Below, one piece after another: positions 55,992 to 64,000 of a DNA stretch of 64,000 bases. The position numbers and the translations under genes were made by a program. The DNA is from Craterostigma plantagineum (Eukaryota > Streptophyta > Magnoliopsida > Lamiales > Linderniaceae). The stretch spans positions 372,001 through 436,000 of the forward strand of contig JAPQWV010000360.1 of the NCBI GenBank assembly GCA_027422505.1, in the 5' to 3' direction. Within the stretch, counting starts at the first letter, position 1. Every line of letters starts with the position of its first letter. Under the pieces are notes generated by a model. The model was not told where the DNA came from. It made no database searches and saw nothing but the letters and a program-made list of their open reading frames with translations.

Positions 55992-57870
55992 ATAAAAGAA
56001 ATTTATATCGTATTTTATACCCCGTAAAAGTGTAATAACGCTTGGTATTTATCAAAATTTCCTTGAGTATCATAAATTTACGTTTATTTTTTATTTTCGA
56101 CAGATATTGGGAAAAAGAACTACAACCGGAAATATTCGGACATAAAACAAAGTTGAGGAACCGTCGAGCCAAACATCGGCCCAAAATCAATTGGGCCAAA
56201 GAGTAAAACTAGGCCCAAGTAAAACTCAGCCCAAGTGAAAGCCCAGCCCAAGATAGAATGAAATAGATACACAAATACATATTATACACCCACACTCGAT
56301 CGCTAGAGCACACAAATGAAGAACAATAAAAAAAGAAAGGGAAAAGAAACAATAGGAGATCCTCGATGGAGACTTGCAAGGAAAGAGGAAATCGGCTCAC
56401 ACGGCTCAAGAAAGAAAATCACGCCGAAAGCTTGCGCGATCCATGAGCAGACAAAGATGATATTGCACAGTCCTTGAGCAGACGATAAGCTAAACGATTG
56501 AGGGAGGACTTATCACCCATCAACGTTTGTGTATTCTATTTGAGGCAGTGAGCAGTGGTCGTAAGCACCAGCAAAGAGCGAGCCTAAACTGCCTTTGAGC
56601 TGTACAGTGATGGCTGGTCTGCACCGTGAGGCAGTGTGCACCGTACGAAGGAGTAGCAACATGGTTGTGCTGTGTCTGGCCTATGTGTATGCTGCGGAAG
56701 CAGCGAGGCAGTTGAAAAGGAGAGCAGGAAAAGGGAAAGCTGAGACGCCCACCACCCGTTCGATAAAAGTCATCAAAGATGGATTAACCACGGAGCCGAA
56801 ATTCAGGGAAGAAACATGTATTTTTCTTTGTTATTTATGCTCCTCGTTGTGTTAATATTTCATTGAGTGACTAAATCCCGTAGTATTTGAGATTAGATGA
56901 ACCCTAGCGAGATCGTATGTATGTTGAACGTATTATGAATATGCTTTTTATTATGACTGGGCTACGATTTATGCTATTATTTTGATTATGTCTATATGGT
57001 TGAAATAATTGTCGAGAAATCTGTTGGTCCTTATATTACCAAACAAGGATCAAAAGAAAGATTAATATGCTCAAAACGTGAAGAACACCTTGAGTGTGTG
57101 TAACTGTGTGAGGAAAAGTACAAGATGGCTTACTTGTGGAATTCTTGTGATAACCCTAATTAGGGTAAGTTTGGACTTTATATACCACAAGTTCACAAAA
57201 TAACATATGTCTCCACAAACTACTAATAACCCACTAAATACAAAATAAACCCAAGACTTAAGAAATTAGAGGACACTATATTTAATTCCTAACAAAATCA
57301 TACCCTACGCTCGAGAGAGGGGCTATGGATTAGACCACTCGTACGAGCGAAATAAACTCATCACTAGAGATAGGTTGAACTACCCACGCCAAGTTAGAGT
57401 CAAATCTAATAGCGGGATTCATCGTGTTTTATTATGTGGTTTGCGTTTGCGTACTTCGGGAAGCTTGCCCATCTATTCAAGACGTAGATTAGTTGTTACG
57501 AGTCAAAGCGAGTAAGCACAGTTTCGCCTAAAAATCCTCACGGTCTAATAATTAGCTAAAACATATAACTTGTTTGGCATTTGATCGAGTTAGGGGGATT
57601 CGAAGTCTCGAATACGCTTTTTATATAAGTCGTCGTGTGTATTATTTTATAAGCTTTTATTTAAGTGTTTATTGTATTTTATAGTTTTCAAAAAACATCA
57701 AATTTTCCTAGAATATTTAAACGTGAAATTTTCAAATTATAGTTCCATTGGGTTCGATACTCGAATACTCGTCTTCTTCGATAGGTACTCTTGCCTGTTG
57801 AGCGTAGGACAATTTGCGATATTCGTTTTATTTTATTACTCGATCTGCTCGATTATCGTGGCGGAGTACG
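55992..57870 (+). mobile_element. Solo-LTR-like insertion (Athila type) within the MULE gene
   Basis: The MULE frame stops at GATAGCGTGTA and resumes at TGTATACCCTCATGAC; GTGTA (55987-55991) and ATGTA (57871-57875) are a probable 5-bp duplication with one change. Parts resemble the Athila LTR above (GACTAAATCCCGTAGTATTT, then ATTAGATGAACCCTAGCGAG; later TAGCGGGATTC). No gag or pol. About 1.6 kb without its own nested insertion. Confidence 0.6.
57022..57294 (-). mobile_element. Small solo LTR, 273 bp, 5-bp TSD
   Basis: The plus strand starts TGTTGGTCC and ends CCTAACA. AAATC stands at 57017-57021 and 57295-57299. The minus strand carries GTGGTATATAAAGTCC, a TATA-type promoter, so the LTR points leftwards. 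TGTTAGG...ACCAACA ends resemble the Copia LTR at 60965-61260. Confidence 0.85.
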
Positions 57871-59126
57871 ATGTATACCCTCATGACAATAAGTTCTATC
57901 GGCTATTTATATGCTTCCATGCATGTTTGGTTGGTTTGTTCGAGGATGTCGTCCACTCATATTTATTGATGGCAGTCACATTAAGACTAAGTTCAAAGGG
58001 TTGTTGGTTACTGCGTTGGCTAAGGACGCAAATAATGAATTGTTCACCATCGTGTACAGAGTCGTGAGCGTGGAAAGCGATGAGAGCTGGGACTGGTTTT
58101 TTCTAAGCTTGTTTGATTGCTATTATTCCACATTGTGAGAGCTGATTTTTTTTTTCGGATCGACACCCTAGTCTAAGGCCATTTCTACCATATTTCCGGG
58201 TAGTCTTCATGCCTACTACTTGCGTCATTTGGTAGATAACTTTAAGAACGAGGTATTTATTATTAAAGCTTTCAATGTAATAGTTATTGAGGATTTCTTT
58301 AACCATTTTTTCCCTTCACAGGTGTTGCGACAATATCCAAAGCGTAATAAGAAGTATTGGTCCAATATTTTCAAAAAGGTAGCTTACGCATTGATGCACA
58401 ATGAGTATTCAACCCACATCGAAAGCATTATCGGGTCGATGCGGAGGGCGAAAGCGCTTATTGATGCTTCCCAAACCGAATTGTTGGGCAAATGCATTGT
58501 TCGAGGGGCGAAGGTGAGGCGTGATCAATAACAACCAAACTGAATGTTGGAATGCATGGTTGAAAGAAGCTCACTCGTTTCCTATGAGGGCAATGGTTGA
58601 TTCCATTCATGTGACGATCATGACGATGATGCACGAGAGGCGTGAGAAAGGAGCTCGTCCTATGAATGATCTTTGCCCTAAGCAGGAGAAAAAGCTCGCT
58701 AGTAATATTGCAGCTGCCCGTAGCTTGGCAGTGAGCAAGTCCAGCCATGTTTTATTTATGGTCGTTGATGATGCTTGCACATTTCTTGTAGATTTACAGC
58801 AGCGAACGTGCTCTTGCAAAGAATGGGACGGACTACCGTTAAGCATGGCGTGGTACGTATTGCGGATAAGCGGCAATCCGTCTATGATTATTGCAACCCT
58901 TACTTCGGATCCAAAAGTATAGAGATGCCTACATGGCTGTGATGATCATATGCCGACTCATTTAGTGAATGCCGATGAAATCGTCGAGGATTTATGATCC
59001 AGATGTGCGTGTTCTTTCTGGTCATCGAAAGACGCAACCGTTTCGTTCTCAAGTTGATAAAAGATCTATCAAGTGCAAAATATGTGGGAAATATGGACAC
59101 AATCGCTGTACATGTAGAGGACCGTG

Positions 59127-60239
59127 AAGACATAGAGTACGTTTTCATATTTGGCATATATTTTGATGCTTCGAGTTTGGTTTTTTTGTTCAGATGGTGG
59201 TGTCATATGATGGTTTTTGATTGCATTTTTGTGTCCATACGAAGCATCTAGGTTATGGCCTAGTTTTTGGTCATATATTACATGTAGATTGGTTCGGTCA
59301 ATCTCTTGTTGCTACATTCTCACCCGCAGCCACATCATCACTCGCGACCACATCATCGCTTGCGGCCACATCATCATAGATGCCCAATAATCCTACGTAG
59401 CCACATAATCCATCGTTGCCACATCATTCTCCTTTGCCACATCATCCTCCACCGCCACATCCCATCATCTTTCGTACCTAGAGCATCCATCTCTTCCACA
59501 TCAACCCTCGTAGCAGCATCCTCATCACCCTCGTTATTCTTCACCCCACCATCTTCCTCATTCACACGCCACATCAAATCTTTAATAATATCATCCTTCG
59601 CCCTCACAGCTGCCTCTAACTTCCCTCTCAAAAGGTGAGCAAAGTCAGTGAGGAGATAATACAAACACACCTTCCCTCTCAAAAGATGGGTCCTCCACGA
59701 TGACACCGAGTCAAACAAAGTACACCAGCGCTCTTACTTGACAATAGTACTGGCACTCGTATGACAAATACAATACCTAACCACAGCAAGGCATGACACA
59801 TAGGCCAATATAATCCACCAAATCACATCGAAATCATATCGACGACGCGTGGGTGGCCAACTCCTCACTCGAACTGAACTCCCCGTCAAGAGTCATGCCA
59901 ATTCCACTCTAGACCATGAACCTAAACTGACGCATCCACTATCATAACATGCATATCCCACACAAGGCGACGTTGGCCTATCTAATCTCCCCAACGACCA
60001 CCTTCAACAATAATCAATAACATCCCAAGGCACTGGAAGGGTGCACTCGTTGGGCCTCACTCACTCGGGTGTGTCAGGCCGCGGGCTACTACTCGATTTG
60101 CAACTCTCCACTCACCCGAACGTGGCCATTCTGGCTACTACACATGGTACCCAGTTTATGCAACAACAAAGACCGACCAATATCCATATAATCAATCAAG
60201 TCATAGAAGGTGAAGATATAAATGTGCCTAAGAGGGGGG
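59127..60239. other. MULE 3' flank with minisatellite; no gene
   Basis: From 59320 to 59470 the phrase CCACATCATC recurs about nine times with an average spacing near 18 nt. The rest, to the polypurine tract at 60231, has no convincing frame; those at 59306 and 59374 (minus) read through the repeat. Confidence 0.5.
59320..59470 (+). repeat. Minisatellite, about 18-bp degenerate unit
   Basis: Units of the form GCNGCCACATCATCNC, e.g. CGACCACATCATCGCTTG and GGCCACATCATCATAG. Confidence 0.8.
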
Positions 60240-60964
60240 TGAATTAGGCTTATAAAATTTAATGCTTCTTTTCACAAATCCTTAGTGTGGTGACTTAGAT
60301 ATGCCTAATGATATTGTGACGAGTATGCCAGTTATATCCTAGTATCGTCGGATATGTTTTCGGTCTGTCTCACAGCGATAACGAAATAATTGAAAAGTAA
60401 ATGCGAGACAGGATTTTTATAGAGGTTATATCCCCAACTGGGGTTTACTCCTCTCCTTGGGATTTGCTTCCCAAGAGTTTAACCAATCACTATAATGCAT
60501 CGTAGCTGGATACAAAACTGATTGGTTAGCCCAATACACAACCGAAACAAGTCAAACACTAGACACTACTAGGTTACCACACGCCGAGTTTCGTTCCTCG
60601 GAATTTCCTTGATCCCGACAGACACAGCTCGCTACCGAAGGGCCCCCGGACTTGTCCTTCCCTTCACGTGTGCGTAAACGTCGACCTTGCCTCCTTGGTA
60701 TTGCTCGCGTCCGAAGACAACACGTCCGAAGACAGAATATATGGCAGGGGATGATGGAATATTAGATTAATCACTCGCTTAGTGATGGATACGCAAGTTA
60801 ACGCTCAGTAAGGCAGAAAGCTATCGCAAATGGGAACTCATGAATCTCTTTATCAGTTTCTGCTCAAAGATCTCTCGTGGGCTTATATTCGCAAATTCTT
60901 TCTCTTGAAAATCTGAAGTGCAGCTCATATATAATCCTTTTCAATCAGCACTTTACATGGAAAG
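60231..60964 (+). mobile_element. Polypurine tract and LTR-like fragment
   Basis: AGAGGGGGG (60231-60239) is followed by TGAATTAGGC, the look of a polypurine tract plus LTR start as in SIRE-type Copia elements. The sequence after it (CCCCAACTGGGGTTTACTCC at about 60432) runs to the TG of the next LTR at 60965. No second copy in the window, so the identification is tentative. Confidence 0.4.
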
Positions 60965-61260
60965 TGTTAGGATATTTAGAGATTGTGTCAATAGTTTAAG
61001 TCTTGGGATTAATATTGTAATTATCCTTTATTTTGGGCTTTAGGCTAGAATGTAATTATTTAATCTTTAGTGTTTGGGCCTTAATATACCTAGGGTTAAT
61101 GTGGCATATAAGGTTTTACCAACACAATTTGAAAGGTAATCAAAGATCAAAAGGCTAAACCCATTTTTCACACAATACACACACTTGAAGGTGAGAACCT
61201 CTCCTTTTTCATTCCATCAAAGCCTCTTTGATTCCTTGTTTGGTGCATTCGGGACCAACA
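60965..61260 (+). repeat. 5' LTR of the terminal Copia element
   Basis: 296 bp, TGTTAGGATATTTAGAG to CGGGACCAACA. Its boundary is fixed by the PBS that follows and by the TGTT/AACA ends. Confidence 0.85.
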
Positions 61261-61262
61261 AG

Positions 61263-61274
61263 TGGTATCAGAGC
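61263..61274 (+). other. Primer-binding site (Met-tRNA type)
   Basis: TGGTATCAGAGC, two bases after the LTR; the canonical Copia site for initiator Met-tRNA. Confidence 0.95.
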
Positions 61275-62866
61275 AAACGTGGATCGATCTGCATTGATTT
61301 GAATCCTGTTTCGTTCGATTCCGAGAAAGATCAAAGGTGTTTTGGACAAAAATCACTTTCGGGCATTTTGAACGTTTTGGGGTTTTAATGCTTTGTTTTT
61401 GTGTTTAAAACCTTCCCCCAGATCGATTCTTTGCCTAAAATGTTTTTACAACGCTTTTGGATCAGTTTTAACGAGTTTGAGCAAGATCGAAGCAAAAATT
61501 CTTCAGAAAAGGACATCTCGGCCATTCTCTGTTTTTGGTCGATTTGATCTGTTTTTTTGTTGTTTTTAGCCCACAAATCGGTCGATTATGTGTTTAGGAA
61601 AAAATTTCTGAAGTTTAGGATCAAGTTGAGCGATTTTGGTTGAGATTTGAGCAAGAACTGGACGATTTTCTGGCAAAGCGCATGATAGCAATGGAACAGT
61701 GAAAGCTCGTTCTTGACCGCGAAACTTTTTGCTTAATCGTTCAAGGCCGCGAAATTTTCACATCTGCGAAGTTTGATTCCGAGAATTTACCTAGAACCGC
61801 GAAAAATTTCACTTTCACTGCATTTTTTTCGAAACGGCCTATTTTCATAATCCGAGAAACCTTACATCTGTGAAATTTGATTCCGAGAATTCTTAAACCG
61901 CGAAAATTTCTCTGTTTTCACTTCACTGTCGCTTCATTTTTTCTCAACTACTTACCCTTTAAAATCCGTGAAACTTTATATACGAGAAATTTCATTCCGA
62001 GAATGATCTAAACCGCGAAATTACCTCTGTGTAACTTCATCTTTTCTCAACTGCTCACTTTCAAAATCTGAGAAATTCTATACCCGAGAAAGTCTATTCC
62101 AAGAATTTTTCTGAGTCGCGAAATTTTCCAAAAAATAAAAACCTGAGAAATATTACTAAGTCGAGAAATTTTCAGCCGAGAACTTTACGAAATTTTTTAT
62201 CCGAGAAAGTTTCTTTCCTACGAGAAATTTTTTATAAATCACGATTTTCAAATCCGAGAAACTTTCTCAAATCACACTCTGACCCGCGATACTTCTTCCA
62301 ACATGAAAATTTCTTCTCAAACCTGAAAATTCTCAAAACTAAGAATCTTTCTCACATGCGAAATTTTAAAATCCGAGAACTTTTCAACTGAGAATTTTTC
62401 TTCCGAGAATTTCTCTTTAAAACTCACAAACACCGAAATTTCTCAACACATAATTTCTCGGATAATTCTTCATATAATCACGTCCCTTCAAACTGCGAAT
62501 TTCTTTTTCCTGACGTGTTAAAGTTTTTTTTGTGTTAAAATTTTCTCGGGGTAAATTTTTCTCAAACTTATTTAAGATTTGATCCTTACACTTTAGTCCT
62601 ATCACGCTAGACCACTTTTGACATAAAATATTTTTTTTTTCTCGCCTCAAATGTTGTTTTTAAATTTATAGAACTTCTCCACATTTCAAGATATATTTTC
62701 CCTTCATACATTATCGACCATCACACACGCTCACTTAGTTCTAAGAAATTCTTTAAACGATTTTTCACAAACTCTACTCGTTAAACTCATCTTTCTCATC
62801 TCGTTCGTCACTAACTCTTCTTATCTATACAAGATCAAAACCACGGACGATTTGACTGCACCAACC
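61275..62866 (+). promoter_or_regulatory. Long leader with repeated CCGCGAAA and GAGAATTT motifs
   Basis: 1.6 kb, no coding frame. CCGCGAAA occurs exactly at 61717, 61747, 61797, 61898 and 62013, and CCGAGAAT/CCGAGAAA many more times up to 62480. The reverse complement TTTCGCGG fits the plant E2F consensus TTTSSCGS. Whether it is regulatory is inference. Confidence 0.4.
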
Positions 62867-64000
62867 ATGTCTACCACAAACGACATCTCAACAGTGGGCT
62901 CCGACACCAGGCCTCCGATGCTGCGACAAGGCGACTACAACATATGGACAAACCGGTTCCTCACGTTCATCAGGAACAAAGGCGCATCACTCTCTCAATA
63001 CCTACCGGACTCCATTTTCAATGGTCCAGCACAATTCTGGACGATCATCCCTGCACAGCCAAACGCAAACCTCCCATGGATGAACGCCGCACTCCAAGAG
63101 GCCCCATCGATGAGGATGAAGAGGCTCGCGTACAGGTCGATGAGACTGCCAAGGGATACCTCTTCCAGGCTATGGGCAACGAAGTCTACGCTCACATCGA
63201 GTGCTGCTCAACTGCCAAGGAAATATGGGATGAAGTAGTGGAAATCATGGCAGGCACAATTGAAAGTGCTCAGGGGAGGAAATCAGCATATCTGTCGCAG
63301 TATGAACACTTCCAGGCCTATGAAGGAGAAGAACTGCGTGACACATACCTCCGATACTTGAAGGTCATCAATGAACTCAAGAAAGCCAAGATCTCGATGG
63401 ACAAATTTGATATCAACAACCGCTTCCTTGGTAGCCTCAAACCACATTGGGGAAATGCACCTGTGATGATGATTCAAAGTAAGGACTTCTCCAACACCTC
63501 CATCCAGCCTATCTGCCTATGCTCCTTACGTGCAACCTCAGTCCACCAACACTCGAGTCGACCCACTGGCTCTCCTCTCGAACAAGACTACCGAATGATC
63601 CTCCACCTCTAAGGCCAAACAGAACAAAAGGAAGCTACCAACTGTTGTATCTGATGCCTCTTCAGGATCCGAAGCTGATACAGAATCTGATGAAGATGTT
63701 CGTGATCTACGCAAGCAACTGGCAATGCTCACAAAGATGGTCACAAAGAAGATCGGGAAAAAATCCTCATCCTCCTCCAATCGCCAAAGAACCTTTAGCA
63801 GCACCAAAAAGACCACTCCCAAAGAAGAATCTAAGCCGATAAAGAAAGAGGAGGACTCAGCACCTCAAAAGTCTGTGAAGTGCTTTCGGTGTGGAAAGAC
63901 AGGTCACTTTGCCAAGGAATGCCACGCCCCACGCGTGAAGGACTCTGGCTACTACGACCGTAAGGCCAGAATGACCCGCAAAATGGAAAGTGGCAAAGTT
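62867..64000 (+). pseudogene. Copia Gag, frameshifted, continues past the window
   Basis: The ATG at 62867 gives MSTTNDISTVGSDTRPPMLR and GDYNIWTNRFLTFIRNKG. A frameshift near 63105 leads to QVDETAKGYLFQAMGNEVYA, CCSTAKEIWDEVVEIMAG and RYLKVINELKKAKISMDKFD, the UBN2-type gag core. A second break near 63490-63600 leads to an acidic/Ser-rich region (SSGSEADTESDEDVRDLRKQ), a Lys-rich stretch and the zinc knuckle CFRCGKTGHFAKEC (63881-63922, CX2CX4HX4C). Particle protein; dead as written unless the shifts are sequencing errors. Confidence 0.85.

Larger units (their letters stand above)
55140..59126 (+). pseudogene. MULE (MuDR-type) transposase, split and frameshifted
   Basis: N-terminal part: GQIFKDADEFRRRLKKYSIA, then in a second frame HTCGEDNIRSRDHPQADAPW and VSYLKAYRGKESVVHSIYG. 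It breaks off at NRDSV (55990) and resumes at YPHDNKFYRLF (57876). The DDE domain shows GCRPLIFIDGSHIKTKFKG with the first Asp, SDRH with the second (near 58162), then HAYYLRHLVDNFKNE. After further shifts come TECWNAWLKEAHSFPMRAMV, a SWIM zinc-finger start VDLQQRTCSCKEWDGLP and a C-terminal CKICGKYGHNRC knuckle, TGA at 59124-59126. This is the domain order of plant MURA proteins, which cut and paste MULE DNA. Four or more frameshifts. Inverted ends were not found. Confidence 0.85.
60965..64000 (+). mobile_element. Copia retrotransposon, 5' part, runs off the window
   Basis: LTR 60965-61260 (TGTTAGG...ACCAACA, 296 bp), PBS at 61263, a leader of 1.6 kb, then gag from 62867. The rest of pol lies beyond the window. 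Confidence 0.88.

Noticed and set aside
59306..59718. Frames of 110 and 114 codons on opposite strands
   Set aside because: Both read through the CCACATCATC minisatellite.

Overview
The window is nuclear DNA of a flowering plant, most likely a eudicot. It has spliced plant genes with GT-AG introns, AT-rich spacers, and plant-type transposons (Tat and Athila Gypsy elements, Copia elements, MULE, hAT-like and Tourist-like MITEs). No rRNA, tRNA, CRISPR or bacterial-type operon was seen. The species cannot be named from the sequence.

1-7.2 kb: the last two exons of a mitochondrial-carrier (SLC25-type) gene, then a block of non-coding inverted-repeat elements. A small MITE and a 4-kb element full of tandem repeats share one target site. 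A 1.1-kb hAT-type element with a perfect 8-bp duplication follows. 7.18-10.0 kb: the one intact gene, a nine-exon Bruno/CELF-type RNA-binding protein with three RRMs (about 415 aa). 10.1-17.6 kb: a second 4-kb element related to the first but in opposite orientation, so the RNA-binding gene sits between inverted copies. Then come a 1.4-kb foldback element, a Helitron-like end, a 703-bp hAT-type element and an ATT microsatellite.

17.9-34.8 kb: a CONSTANS-like CCT gene on the minus strand, now a pseudogene. One exon is cut by a 16.6-kb Tat-lineage Gypsy retrotransposon with 780-bp LTRs and GTAAT target duplications. Gag, protease, RT, two RNase H domains and integrase run on the minus strand with stops and frameshifts. 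Between pol and the 3' LTR lie two paralogous, intron-containing genes on the opposite strand, and a second, divergent LTR flanked by its own primer-binding site and polypurine tract, so the element is a composite.

34.8-38.2 kb: host-like sequence with possible weak exons and a Tourist-like MITE. 38.2-55.1 kb: a large, old minus-strand Copia element. It has a Met-tRNA-type PBS, a gag, a 2,076-bp tandem duplication of the gag-tail/pre-integrase segment and extra ORFs near its 3' LTR. Most of integrase, RT and RNase H is missing. An internally deleted Athila element has inserted into it, and that Athila carries an 867-bp hAT-type element in its 5' LTR.

55.1-59.1 kb: a MULE (MuDR) transposase pseudogene split by a 1.9-kb solo-LTR-like insertion, itself split by a 273-bp solo LTR with a 5-bp duplication. 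59.1-64 kb: minisatellite, a truncated LTR-like piece with a polypurine tract, then the 5' part of another Copia element (LTR, PBS, 1.6-kb leader with repeated CCGCGAAA, frameshifted gag) running off the window. Apart from the carrier fragment and the RNA-binding gene, nearly everything is transposon-derived, nested at least three deep.
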